DNA from: Massariosphaeria phaeospora
Lineage: Eukaryota > Ascomycota > Dothideomycetes > Pleosporales
Assembly (NCBI GenBank): GCA_011032825.1
Contig: JAADJZ010000012.1
Span: 310,001-374,000 of the forward strand
Direction: 5' to 3'
DNA: 64,000 bases
This document shows positions 24,434 through 35,352 of this stretch, in pieces. Each line of letters starts with the position of its first letter. Positions within the stretch are counted from its first letter, which is position 1. The notes under the pieces are model-generated. The model was not told the DNA's origin and ran no database searches. It saw nothing but the letters and a program-made list of their open reading frames with translations. A program made the translations under genes and the position numbers.

Positions 24434-24637
24434 CACCGCCCTGGCAGAATCCATCATTGATTGCGCACTTAGGTCTTAGAAGCCTACCCTCTAACGCCTT
24501 TTTACAAACCTTCTGTATAGACAATACCTAGTATAGCACATACAGCAAGACTTTGTAAAGATAGAAGTAGACTACCTATCTATTGCTGGAATCTCCTAGG
24601 CAGTCGCCTAGCGGCAATGGATTCTGCCAGGGCGGTG
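24434..24637. repeat. MITE-like inverted repeat in the POL2-APC2 spacer
   Basis: A perfect 21-bp inverted repeat: CACCGCCCTGGCAGAATCCA(T) at 24434-24454 and its reverse complement at 24617-24637, enclosing 162 bp of AT-richer DNA. Outside the arms, GGCTTG on the left and its complement CAAGCC on the right suggest the repeat once extended ~18 bp further with small indels. I find no clear target-site duplication, so this could be an old MITE or a foldback regulatory structure. The 618-bp spacer 24200-24817 otherwise holds only the two divergent promoters. Confidence 0.65.
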
Positions 24638-24817
24638 AGATGGCAGCAAGCCCCGCGTAAACATTGACAATTCCACTCCACCTCCACTCCACGTTGACGA
24701 TGCCGAGCGCCTCTCCAGCGGGCCGGAAGCAACGACCTCATCCAAGTTCTGCATGACCGTCTTCCCTCGGATTGACGTCGACCGTTGCTAGACGGCGTGG
24801 GTTGGCGCCCCTCCACC

Positions 24818-27643
24818 ATGGACTACAAGAGCCGCGTGTTTGCGTCAGTCTTCCCTATACCGTCGCTTTCGCACACGACTCCTACGCCAATTGCCACGCC
24901 CGATCTAGCTTATACCGCTCCGGGGTCGTCGTTCGGGAGCCCGTTTGCCAGCAATGTGAGCGGACAGCACCGCGCAATCCAGCGCAACCTGGCATGGAGC
25001 ACCGCAACACGCTTCCTCAGCTTGCCGAAGTCGAACCGGTCATTTGACCTTCATCGCGGCCAGAGGAGCAATGAGGTACAGGACGCAATATACTACCTGC
25101 TGGTTGGGGACGGCAAAAGCGAGCATGATGGAGAGGAAGGCTTGGTGGAGTGGTACACGAATGAGGCCAGGCTACACTTCGCAAATTCCATGCGCTCCGC
25201 TGTGAAGGACCTATGGAGAAAGGTAAATATTACTCCTGTTGGATTTTCGCGATAGCTTGCTTACTTGTCCTCTAGAAGATTGATTTGCGCCATGCATGGG
25301 ATGTTCTACACGAAGTACAGCGAATGCTAGAACAGGTTCAGAATCTCTACCTGCAACCTTTCACCGACCACATCCTCCCTTTTCTCTATCAATCCGACGG
25401 CTCCTCTTCGACACTCCGTGCAAGCAAGGTTGCCGGACATGGGCAGGCAGGGGTAGCGGACGCTGCGTTTTGGAAGTTTCGACGGGATATCCACGCCGTT
25501 TTCGCCCACTGTCTACCCTTGAAGCGCTTTTCCAAGACGTTGAGTTATGTACTATACGATGCGGGATGCAGGCTGTTCCATATATACGTGCGGCACGACG
25601 GAGTGCAACCGAGCACAACACCAGAGGACACAAAGACATTCCGGCAGCGCATGACGAGTCTGCTACAAGGCCTAGAGCGAGTAGGCCTAGGTGGAGATAA
25701 CGCTCAGAAGGCATTTGCACACGCAATGGACAAGCTCTTGGACTCTTTCATTGCCAGCCACTACCTCAAGGTAGATTGGTACTCTAAAAAGTCGGTCGCA
25801 CCCCATCTACGAATGTGGATCCAGCATGGCTTTTGTCCACTTGTGGAGCTGGTGATGGAATGTTTGAGATGTGATCCCAGTACTGTACAACCGACGGAGT
25901 TGCAACAGTGGCAGGAGATGGCCCTGGGCCGCCTGGGAAGAGCGAGAGTGGATAATCTGTTCGAATTCGTCATCAATTGGGACAAGAGTCTTGGGGCTAT
26001 TCTTGACATTAAAGTAAGTATGCCATGCATGAACATATAGTTATCATACTAACAAGGACCAGGAGTACCTCAAGCTCACCAATGCGAAGCAATATCTCAT
26101 TGCCAACTTCTCCCAACACATCTCAAGACGACTCCTCCACCCTGGAGTCACGACTACGTACATCTTGGACGTGTACATATTCATCATCCGTGCATTCCAC
26201 GAGCTGGAGCCGAAGGGTGTCTTGCTCGAGCGAGTAGCGCGTCCTATCCGGCGCTACTTGAAGGAACGAGAAGATACGGCCCGCATCATCATATCGAGTC
26301 TTCTCACGGAGGTCAACGACGAAACAGGTAATGTATTCGTATCTGGGGGTGAACTATCGTCTGAAATTGCCGGTGAGATGCAGAGACCATTTGCAAATTT
26401 CCATCAAGACGCTGATGAGGAGCTGAACTGGGGAGATATGAACTGGCAACCCGTACCGATCGACGCGTCGCCAGATTACAAGAAGTCCAAAGTGGAAGAT
26501 GTTATCTGGTTTTTACTTACGCTTTGGGAGCGAGAGGATTTCATCAACGAACTAAGGAACATATTCGGAGAGCACTTGCTTCGATGCCAAGACCCTGAAT
26601 ATGAAAAGGAGATCCGACTGCTTGAGCTGATCAAGATTCGACTTGGAGACGATAAGTTACAAGCTTGCGAGGTCATGCTCCGCGATGTCCTCGACTCGAA
26701 GCGCATCAATGCTTCGATACGGGCAGATAGCGGGAACTTACTACAAACCCCGGATCATACTCAACATCCAGAAACCCCAGAAGGCGCCGGTCCGCGTACC
26801 CCTCGAACTCGCCGTCTGACTACATCCGCACGCTCGCGCCTCCAGTCAACGCCTCTGTCAAAGCCACCAGAGCAAGCCGCCCTCAACGCGCAAATCTTGT
26901 CCTCTTACTTCTGGCCGCTTCTGCGCGACGATCAGTTCCTTGTCCCGGCGCAGATTCAAAAACTACAAAAGGAATACGAGGGGCGATTTGAACGCATCAA
27001 AGGCATGCGCAAACTGAACTGGATGAATGCCCTGGGAGACGGCACAGTGACCCTTGAGTTCGAAGACCGGACCGAAGAATTCGAAGGCCTCACAACTTGG
27101 CAAGTCAGTGTGGTATATGCTTTTCAGCCCCAGCCAGGGGAGGAGAAGGTCGCTGGCGCTAAGGGTAAAGGTAAGGGCAAAGATAGCAGCTTATCAAGGA
27201 CAATAACGCAACTCGAAGAGATGCTAGAAATGGAGGAAAGTCTCATCCGCCAAGCCATCGCCTTCTGGGTCGGCAAATCCGTCCTCCGCGAAGAGTCTCC
27301 CGACACCTACTCTGTCATCGAGTCGCGGTCCACCTCGGCCGCTGACGAGGACGCCGCCGCAGCCGCCGAAGAACTCGCAACCGTCCAAGCTGCGCAGTCG
27401 ACGACCGTGAAGTCGCAGGCTGATCTGCTCACCGATAAGAAACCTGTCTACATGAGCTTCATCTTCGGCATGCTGACGAACCAGGGCAATTTGCCCACGA
27501 TGCGTATTCTCATGATGATGCGTATGATGGTGCAGGGCGGGTTCCCGTTCGGCACGGAGGAGATCAAGGGTATGCTGGTGGAGATGGAGAAAGAGGGCAA
27601 GGTTGTGCCGTTGGGGGGCGAGCTTTGGGGCATCAAAAAGTAG
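24818..27643 (+). CDS. APC2: Anaphase-promoting complex subunit 2 (cullin)
   Basis: Cullin-like scaffold of the APC/C ubiquitin ligase. It binds the RING subunit Apc11 through its C-terminal half and drives cyclin and securin degradation. Exons 24818-25222, 25276-26013, 26063-27643; 907 residues. The second intron has a perfect TACTAAC branch site (26047-26053). Seen: helical N-terminal repeats, a cullin homology region starting around LERVARPIRRYLKEREDTA, the Apc2 signature ILSSYFWPLLRDD, the beta-strand segment RKLNWMNALGDGTVTLEF, and a C-terminal winged helix (PVYMSFIFGMLTNQGNLP... MLVEMEKEGKVVPLGGELW). A Lys/Gly-rich linker (AKGKGKGKDSS) interrupts it. At the first intron the acceptor could be 25275 or 25278, differing by one Lys. 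ATG 24818 sits in a CCACC context. Confidence 0.94.
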
Positions 27644-28386
27644 AGATTTGCTATGTGTTTGTGTTTGAGCGTGAGAGACACACGTGGTTAGTCGCGGAAG
27701 CGGGTTCGAGGGAACTAGTGCGTGCTATCGTGTAAGTAAGTCCTTGGGAAACCGTGTTTCGTGTGTCAGGCTGATCTGATGCTGGCTTCAAACGTAGTCT
27801 GAGGTTGACGGTACGCCGAACCTGCAGGGCCGTTTAGAGGAACTATGCCGGAGTTAGGGGAAAGTAGAAGAGATACCCCATATGTGTAGAATCGAATCTT
27901 TAACGATACCTACACTATATTCCACCACGCCATCTGGACCATCTCATTTGGACTATCTTCTCCCGCGCTGCCTACCTGACCCCCTTTCCCGGTCTCCCCC
28001 AAACCGTCGACGTGCGCGGCGTTGCCGCGCTCCTACTCCGTCCTTGATCTCAAATTCCAGGAATCTGACGAAGATGACAATCTAGTAACTCGATTTCTAC
28101 CCAAAGGTAATCGATTCGGTCATTTCTGATAATCTGACATGGGGTTTGCCGCTACTTTAGATACACTTCGGACTAGCTAGGATGTGGCGTACCGGTATAG
28201 CAGCCTTACACTAGGCTTTTAGGCGCTTTGCTGCCTGCGCACTAGCCAGCTTTCCAGGCAACAACCCGCCAAGCCAAACCGCCACCCCACCATTGATACA
28301 TCTATATAACGCACCTGATCGCGCGTCGCAAACGTGTTCGACATCACTCCGATCACGCACTCATGAACAGGAATTAATCTACAGCA
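27644..28386. other. Intergenic region, no gene seen
   Basis: APC2 3' side and promoter of the next gene. A TATATAA string (about 28302-28308) lies ~80 bp before the downstream start and could be its TATA element. Nothing else recognised. Confidence 0.45.
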
Positions 28387-29537
28387 ATGGATTCTCACCT
28401 TCCGGTTTCGTCTGGAGCCTCGCAGGCTGCTGATAAGGCGTCCGGTCCGACGTCATCCACGCCAGCACGATATCCAAAGCGGAAACGTGTTGAGGTCAAT
28501 TATTACTCCAGTGGCGATGGGTCGGATGGCATGACAGACACGGATTCGGAGTCGGACTCAGAGTCGGAGTCGGAGGCTGAAAGTGTGCCTGTAAAGGTAC
28601 ACCTGATTCACATTCACATCGACTGAACCTCTTCACTGACACTCCCTCACAGCGCCGCCGCATCCGTCCCGTATCCAACAAACCGCTCCCCAAACGCAAG
28701 ATCTTCCCCTTCTTGACCCTCCCCGCCGAGCTCCGCAACCGCATCTACGAAGAATGCCTTCCCGCAACTACGATCGAGGCCGACGACGCCGACGCCGAGC
28801 CGACCATCTGGCTGCGCGCAAAGCAAAGGTCGTACCGCAGAGGCGTCGAATTTATGCCCACCGTCACCCAAAACGAAATCGAGAATGGCTTCAACACCCG
28901 CATCAGGCGTGGCACCGGCCGCGGCAAGTCTTGTTGGCGCGGCGCCAAAGCAACTCCTCCCCGTGCCGACAACACCACGCCTCCCCACTCCCTCAACATC
29001 CTCGCCGTCTGCCAGCAGATCTACACCGAAGCCGCGCCCATGCTGTACGCCCGCCGCTTCGTCTTCACCGACCCGGACGCGCTCTTCGCCTACGCGACGC
29101 TGCTCACGCCGCGCACCGCCGCGCAGCTGCGCCACATCTCGCTGAGCAACTACTCGCACTCGCGGTCGCGCAAGAACCGCGGCTTCGCGGCCTTCGCTAT
29201 GCTGGCCGCCAAGGGCGCCACGCAGCTGCTCTCGCTGCGCATCGACTGCGCGCTCGGCTACTTCCACACGTGGTCCGCCTGGCGGCGTCGCGGCGGCATC
29301 GACCGCCAGCAGCCGGTGCCGAAGCGCGTGGCGCGGAAGGTGTTTCGCGATGCGTGCGTGTGGCTGGACGCTATGGGCGCGAGAGGAGTGGAGGTGTTGG
29401 CGGTTGCGGAGCAGAACTTCGAGAGTTGGATGGGGCAGCGGATTCCGAATGACGGGATCGGCGAGGAGGAGTGGTGGGAGAGGGGCCAGGAGATGTATAG
29501 GGCCGAGTTGAGGAAGTTGATGGAGAGCGGGCGGTGA
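28387..29537 (+). CDS. DUF7730/F-box-like fungal protein
   Basis: Exons 28387-28596 and 28653-29537 (56-bp intron), 364 residues. The first ~70 residues are disordered: a basic patch PKRKRVEV that could be a nuclear localisation signal, then an acidic Ser/Glu run (DTDSESDSESESEAES). After the intron comes the signature of a large fungal family: FPFLTLPAELRNRIYEECL, an F-box-like opening, then LNILAVCQQIYTEAAPMLYARRFVFTD, the hallmark of DUF7730-type proteins. Such proteins are abundant in Dothideomycetes and mostly uncharacterised; a role as a substrate adaptor is inference. Exon 2 is very GC-rich, which opens long shadow frames on both strands; only this frame carries the family pattern. Confidence 0.85.
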
Positions 29538-30560
29538 GGGACTGCGTGGCTGTGGGCTGAAGGCACGTTTAACGAGCTGTACGTATAGTCTTATCTAAAC
29601 ATTAGCGTATCTCTTTCAATATACATATTACTGAACATGTATGCACGAACCGGTCGCCGTTTTACGTTTTGAGACTCGAGCGTTCACTTCGCCACTACCA
29701 GGATAAACGGGCAGTTCTGCTTGCTTGCTTGTTTGGTATACCTACTGTATATTTCACCAAACCAGCTCAGCTCACCTCAGCTCAGCCATATCCAGCCTCA
29801 TACCTCCAATAGAAAACGCAACAGATCCATTCCATTCTACTCGAGCACCTATCCAAGATATGATTTCAGATCAGCTCGGACCCGTTCAGTTCCGTGACGC
29901 CATTCTCTTCTCTCGCACACCTCTTTTTCCTACTACATATATGTATCCAGTCTATCCAGCTATCCTTTCTCTTTCTCTCTCTCTTTTTCTCCATATCTCA
30001 ACACGATATACATAACAATTTAAACCTGATCGCTAGCATAATGTAGTTCGTCTCAGTTCAGTTCAGTTCAGTTCCGCTATGTTAAAGTACTAAGGAGCAC
30101 AGCACATCACGCACTATAGTTATATATTTGAGTAGGTAGGGCAGATTAACCAAACTGGACATATTGTGTTGTAAGTTGGACTCGCGCGAGATCTGAGTAG
30201 GTGTTGGAGTTTAGCTTAACTTAGCTGGGGACGAAACGACATGACGGCTGCTTATTATGCATGGAGGGGACTCGCATGCTGGGGAGTGAGTTTGTATGGG
30301 TATGGTATGGTATGGTATGGGGTGGACTGGATGGGGACTGGATGGGACTGGACGGGACTTGACTTAACTTTCTTTTTGACTGGATTTCACGCAGAGATTT
30401 GTCTTGGGGAATCGATCGGCGGGGTATATTGCATGCACCACGGACCCGCTTCACACGAGGAGCGTACGCCACTCGCAACGCCCACTTCGTCTACAAGGCC
30501 GACCTTATACAACACCTCCCGCACCCACCTCCCCATCACCGCATCCCGCCTGCCCCCACC
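29538..30560. other. Intergenic region rich in pentanucleotide arrays
   Basis: Between convergent genes. Contains imperfect CAGCT/CTCAG repeats (29763-29786), a CT-rich tract (~29969-29990), (CAGTT)4 at 30054-30073, (TATGG)4 at 30301-30320 and degenerate GGGACTGGAT copies (~30325-30360). No gene recognised. Confidence 0.6.
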
Positions 30561-31451
30561 CTACAACTCCTTCTTCGGCGTCTCGCACCCCGCCCACTGC
30601 CCGCCATCCACCAACGGCTGCGCCGGCGACGTACTCAGCTCCGTCAGCACCGTAACCCAGCGCCTATCATTGATCTCCTCAACGATCCAGTATCCCGCAT
30701 TAGGGTAATTGTTCGCTTCCGTCTGGCCGCGCAGGATGCCGCCGTTGACGCCCATGCTGATGACGACGCCGCCGCGGCTGGTGACGTTCGTGGCGTGCGG
30801 CGACGCGACGTAGAAGTCGCGCCACTGCTGCCAGCCCGTGCCGTAGTTCTGGCTGATGGCGGCGCTGAAGCCCTCGTATGCTTTGACGAAGGTCGTGTAG
30901 TCGTAGCGCGTGTTGTTGAACGAGGCGCGCAGGGACGGGTGGAACGTTTCGTAGTAGCCCTTTTTCCAGTCCGTGTCGTTGGCGGCGGGCGTGCGCGGGT
31001 AGGGGTAGAAACCTGTGGAAGGGGGAGAGGTTGTTAGCTGGCGGAACTGGTAAAGTGGCAGCAAGATGAGATGATGTCAGGGGCGGACGTACTGAGAGTC
31101 TTGCACTCGACCCAGGACGCGAGCTGGATGTTACGCGGCAGGTCCTTGTCGTCCGCGTCGGCGCAGGCTTTGGTGGCGTCGATGACGACACGTCTTTTGA
31201 GGGCTTGATCCGGGTATGGGGACGGTGGCACGCCTTGGACGAAGTCGGCGGATACAGATGCAGCGGCGAAGCTGGTCACCGCGACTGCAAAGGGCTTGTT
31301 AGCTGCTGACGTTACGCATGTAGTAGAAGGGCGTGAGGGAAAGAAGTGCTATAGCACTGAAAGGGAGGAAAGGGAAGTGTAGATTGGATTGTTGAGAGGT
31401 GTATGGTGATAAAGTTTCCTCGTACATACCAAAGAGCGTGGACCAATACAT
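30561..31451 (-). CDS. Small secreted protein of unknown function
   Basis: Three exons, 31451-31430, 31284-31093, 31012-30561; 221 residues. Removing the first intron (145 bp, GTATGT...CAG) creates a clean signal peptide, MYWSTLFVAVTSFAAASVSA, likely cut before DFVQG. The mature part has few cysteines, two possible N-glycosylation sites (NNT, NVT) and aromatic-rich segments (GYYETFHPSLRASF, YGTGWQQWRDFYVASPHA, GYWIVEEINDRRWVTVLTEL). The alternation of helices then strands recalls NTF2/SnoaL-like folds, but I cannot assign a family. The signal-peptide junction is the main support for the gene model. Possibly an extracellular enzyme or effector-like protein; unproven. Confidence 0.7.
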
Positions 31452-31751
31452 GTTTGTTGATGCTAGAGGTAGCTGATCAGATAGTAAGGAGTTGAAAAGA
31501 TCTGAACTGTATCTCCACAGAGTAAACTGGAGGCCGGAAGCTGATCAGTTGGATGTAAGAAACTGAACTGTATATCCACAGATGAAGCCAGAAGCCGGTA
31601 TTGCAGACGACTTCACCCTTTTATCTACTCTAGACGTCCCGAACCGTGCGAGATTAGTCCTCTAGTACGCATCCATGGACCTAGCAAGCAAAGGTACTTG
31701 CGGCAGCTAAGGCTGTAGTCGTCTAGTGAAAGCGCTCTGTCCTGGGTATAA

Positions 31752-32111
31752 ATGGCCCGTCCCCGAGCCCTAAATCACAGCTACGGTTGTGTCAAACGCC
31801 GTTGGCATTCCAACTCTTGTGAAGCCGGCCCCAATAAGAAAATGGGTTGGGACGCTAGGCTGAGTCGTCTAAAGCTCTTCGCCTGCTGGAAGCAGAAGAA
31901 GATCGAGGAAGCCGAGTCCGACCGATGTCGTGCGAGCTTCTTCATCACCTGCTGGAGGCAGAAGAAGATTGAGAAAGCCGAGTCCGACCGATGTCGTGCG
32001 AGCTTCTTCATCGCCTGCTGGAAGCAGAAGAAGAAGATCGCGGAAGCCGAGTCCGACCGATGTCCCGTGCGAGCTTCTTCACTGCATGAAACCAACACGT
32101 GCTGCGTCTAG
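31752..32111 (+). CDS. Possible orphan protein containing 22-residue tandem repeats (doubtful)
   Basis: An ATG in TATAAATGG context opens a 119-codon frame. The central part is three copies of a 22-residue unit of the type CWKQKKIEEAESDRCRASFF, each with two Cys and strong Lys/Glu charge, which would favour helix. The repeats stay in frame because the DNA period is 66 bp, and the third copy has an extra AAG codon. No homology recognised, no intron, and the opposite strand is also open across the repeats, so this may be only a minisatellite. Confidence 0.3.
   Translation: MARPRALNHSYGCVKRRWHSNSCEAGPNKKMGWDARLSRLKLFACWKQKKIEEAESDRCRASFFITCWRQKKIEKAESDRCRASFFIACWKQKKKIAEAESDRCPVRASSLHETNTCCV
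31874..32091. repeat. 66-bp tandem repeat, about 3.3 copies
   Basis: The string CCTGCTGG recurs at 31882, 31948 and 32014, exactly 66 bp apart. Each unit reads roughly TCGCCTGCTGGAAGCAGAAG...GAGTCCGACCGATGTC...GAGCTTCTTCA. Copies differ at a few bases, and copy three has a 3-bp insertion. Confidence 0.9.
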
Positions 32112-33290
32112 CATCGATATAGGTGGTATGGCGCGGCAAACAGAGAGAAACAAAGCATGAAGAGAAGAGGCTCTGCACCCTGCACCACTCCCGCAATCCA
32201 GATTCCAATTTCTCTTACCACCCACCTACATAGCTACGGAGTACAGGCATACCTATATCGGTGCAGCTTCAAACTGGGTACCGAGCCTTCGGGCTCCGAA
32301 GAACCATGCTAAGACTGCGGTGGGGGCGAGAGAGAAGGAAACACCACGCACGCCCTGTGAAGTTTCGGCTTGTTGGCTGGCCCGTTGCATGGATGGGACG
32401 GACGCCAAGATTCCGCCGATCCGATATGTATAATGGTTCAAGATTAGAGGGCGGTGCGTGGATAATCGCATGTCTAATGGAAGACACTGTCGAGTCGAGG
32501 ACTATCGAGAGCATGAATGCTGTTGTCTGTCGTGAGAACGACGCGGCTGAACTGAGGCGAGTCGGGATGAGTGTGTTGTGGGAAGAAGACGTCTCGTGTA
32601 AATTCTCGGCCCGTGTCCCTCCCTACTGTACGGAGTAATTAGGCCGTGTCATCCGAGGCCCGATCCGTAGCCCGAAACCTAAACGTAACAGTACCTCCTC
32701 CATTCGGTGTATTCGGAGATTTGCCATAATAACGCGAGCAACTAAACGTTCCACAGAGCCATATACCCCTTCCCTCTCTTCCAATCCTCTCCCACCTCAC
32801 CTCCAGGGACCTCTACACCGCGTCCACAATCATAAGAGCACGCAAGGCGTATTCTCGCAACACAGAAATCGTCCCAATACCTCCAGCGTTGAACGAGCTT
32901 CCTGAATAAAAAGTGTTGACGAGCTTATTACATCCATAGCGAAGAGGAGCCTTATTCGGTTGTTTCCAGCGCAAGTCAAGTCAAGCTGGATGGGTGCGTG
33001 GTTCGTCTAGCGAATCTTCAAACCAACCCGACCGAACCAAACCAACCCGACCGGACCAGACCAGACCAAAACAGGGTTTTCCGTTCGGCTATGTAGTGTT
33101 TCTCGCGCGAAATCGTCTACGGGAATGCAATCTCTCTCGTCTACCGGAGATTGGAGCTAGGCGAAAGAATCCTGCGTAGCTGTGCTGTCTAGACTGTACG
33201 GAGTAGTCGCTACCCAATTGTCAGATGATTACACGAAGCGGAGGGTCTACATGCGTTTTCAAGGAACGACTTAACGCGCGATACGGGGCA

Positions 33291-33330
33291 GTTAGGTTTG
33301 TTACTCGCATTACTACCTCTGCAAAACACA
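33291..33330 (+). repeat. Left copy of a 40-bp repeat flanking the transposon
   Basis: GTTAGGTTTGTTACTCGCAT followed by TACTACCTCTGCAAAACACA. A second copy lies at 35358-35396 on the other side of the Fot1 element in the same orientation; the few differences are nearly all transitions. Confidence 0.75.
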
Positions 33331-33351
33331 GAAGAGAACGAATTAAAGCTA

Positions 33352-35201
33352 TAACGTTATCCACCACCGAGCGGCGCACCCCACTAAAATCGTACTGAGA
33401 GCACCAGTACTATCACAATGCAACCACCACCATCTACTGTATCAACTAGTAATGAAGCTAGAATAACTATTGCTATTTAAGCTACGAGATCTGACGCGTC
33501 TTTTTCCCAACGAGCTGCTGCGCGAGCCTATCTAGTGCCTAAAAGGACTTTTAACTATCGAAACTACGGACGACGCTTACGACGCGATTGTGAGCTCAAC
33601 TGCAAGAATCTTACGCCGCTTGAAGAGGACGCGATAGTAGAGCGTATACTTGACCTAGATTCAAAAGAGTTCCCACCGTCGAAGGGTTTACTGCGAGATA
33701 TAGCCAACAACCTGCGCACCCACCGAGGGCTCAAGCTAGTTAGCAACAACTAGCCAGACCGGTTTATAAAGCGAAGGGAGGAGCTCAGAACGCGTTGAAC
33801 TCGATCTTACGATAATTAAAGAAAGAAACAGAAAAATCCTGAGGTTATAAACGCGTGGTTTAAGCTCGTAGCCAACGTAAAAGCGAAGCATAGCATCCTA
33901 GATAAGGACACCTACAACTTCGACAAATCTAGCTTCATAATAGGCGTTATAGGCTCCTAGCTTGTTATCACGGCTTCAAAGAGACGTGAGAAACCTAAGA
34001 TAGTTTAGCCAGGTGATCGCGAGTGGGTTACTGTCATTGGTTGCATCTGCGCGAGTAGGTAGGCGATTCTACCTTTCATTATCTACGCTGGTATGGTTCA
34101 CATCTCTACGTGGTACGAGGATGTCTCTATACCTCGCGACTAGGTTCTCACTGTCAGTAAGAACGGCTAGACAAACAATGAGCTTGGAATCGCGTGGTTA
34201 AAGCACTTTGACGCGTCTACTGTGTCGCGTACTGTAGAGAGTAGTAGGCTACTGATTTTGAACGGCCACGAGAGCCATAACTCGCTTGCTTTCCAGGATT
34301 ACTGCACAGAACACAAGATAATCACCTTGTGTATGCCCCTACACTCGTCGCACCTGCTGCAGCCTCTCGACGTTGGCTGCTTTTCGCCGTTGAAGCGCGC
34401 ATACAGTACTAAGATTATGGTCTTAGCGCGTCGCTCCGTTACCTACATCGCTAAACCAGACTTCCTCACTGCGTTCAAAACCGCCTATCTCAAGACGTTT
34501 ACAGCGAAGGGCATTAAAGGAGCTTTCAAAAGTGCTAGGCTTGTTCCACACAACCTAGATGCTGTGATATCAAGGCTTGATGTGCGTCTCCGTACACCTG
34601 ATCAGCCGCCTCAGCAACCTACTGTCTGAGAGTCGCAAACACCAAGCAACGCGCGCGAGTTTGAGGCTCAATCTACTCTCATTCGCAGTAGAGTTAGGTC
34701 CCGCGTTAACTCATTACCAACTTCTATTGTTAAGTTGCTGCAGAAGCTTAAGAAAGGCGCGTTAGTAGTAGCCTACAAACACGCATTGATAGTTGATGAG
34801 ATTGCCCAGCTTCGCACTACTGTTGAGGCTGCAACTAAGCGTAAAAGTCGTAAACGAAAGTACATCTAGAAGGAGAGTACGCTTACAATAGAAGCTGAGG
34901 CCAAGTTGGCTATTAAGAAGGGTAGTAGTGAGCAGGAAACGGTTGCGGAGGGGTTGAGTGGTGATAGTGCAGCAGGTGCAGCACCACGACAACGACGCTG
35001 TGGACGCTGCGGCAGGACAGGGCATAATGCGCGAACCTGTGGAGTAGTTGCTTCTGGTAATTCTAATACTAAATAATACTGGTTGATTTAGTATAATCCT
35101 GCATGATACAGTATAATCGTAATGTGTACTGTGTCTCTTAGTACGATTTTAGTAGAGTGCGCCGCTCGGTGGGGTGCGCCGCTCGGTGGTGGATAACGTT
35201 A
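33352..35201 (+). mobile_element. Fot1/pogo-type (Tc1-mariner superfamily) DNA transposon, mutated
   Basis: An 1846-bp element (33354-35199) flanked by TA on both sides (33352-33353, 35200-35201), the target duplication of this superfamily. Terminal inverted repeats begin ACGTTATCCACCACCGAGCG and match for 29 bp without a break. They then continue (ACTAAAATCGTACT on the left, its complement on the right) after a 15-bp block, GTGCGCCGCTCGGTG, that is duplicated only in the right end. Inside is a transposase frame (separate entry). Size and organisation match Fot1-like elements of fungi (~1.9 kb). Confidence 0.9.
33418..35076 (+). pseudogene. Fot1/pogo DDE transposase with CCHC knuckle, inactivated by stop codons
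   Basis: The whole span from ATG 33418 to TAA 35074-35076 stays in one reading frame, yet holds about ten in-frame stops. Recognisable pieces in order: N-terminal helix-turn-helix/CENP-B-type region (LTPLEEDAIVERILDLDSKE, FPPSKGLLRDIANNL), YNFDKSSFIIG around the first catalytic Asp, REWVTVI, LLILNGHESHNSLAF, where family members have Asp at the N of LNGH, then CMPLHSSHLLQPLDVGCFSPLK with the last acidic residue, and a terminal zinc knuckle CGRCGRTGHNARTC. The stops are mostly TAG or TAA in places where relatives have Gln or Trp, i.e. single C-to-T or G-to-A changes, and the LNGH Asn is the same kind of change. This is the RIP signature. No frameshifts. Confidence 0.9.
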
Positions 35202-35352
35202 CCGGTACTAAAGAACTATCTTCTACCTTAATAGGTAACTAGTATCCAAATTTCACATGTTCTATTAGATCTAGCAAGCAGCAGTATATACGCACGCGTT
35301 CCGAATCTTAACGTGTCTTTCCTACACCTACTGCTGCGTTCCACGTCCAATA

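Larger units (their letters stand above)
31452..33351. other. Gene-poor, repeat-bearing intergenic region
   Basis: About 1.9 kb upstream of the secreted-protein gene. It holds the 66-bp tandem repeat (separate entry), TACGGAGTA motifs at 32235, 32629 and 33197, and a degenerate ACCGA/ACCAG pentamer array at ~33021-33069. No conserved gene recognised. Confidence 0.55.

Noticed and set aside
28647..29267. Open frame antisense to the DUF7730-like gene
   Set aside because: GC-driven shadow; Gly/Arg/Val-rich with no recognisable family.
32994..33179. Possible tRNA-like or coding segment near GGTTCGTC
   Set aside because: No matching A and B boxes or acceptor stem; the surrounding ACCGA array explains the local pattern.
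33352..35201. Retroelement or integrated virus as origin of the DDE-like repeat
   Set aside because: No reverse transcriptase, protease or capsid sequence; inverted repeats, TA duplication and the HTH-DDE-knuckle order fit a Fot1/pogo DNA transposon.
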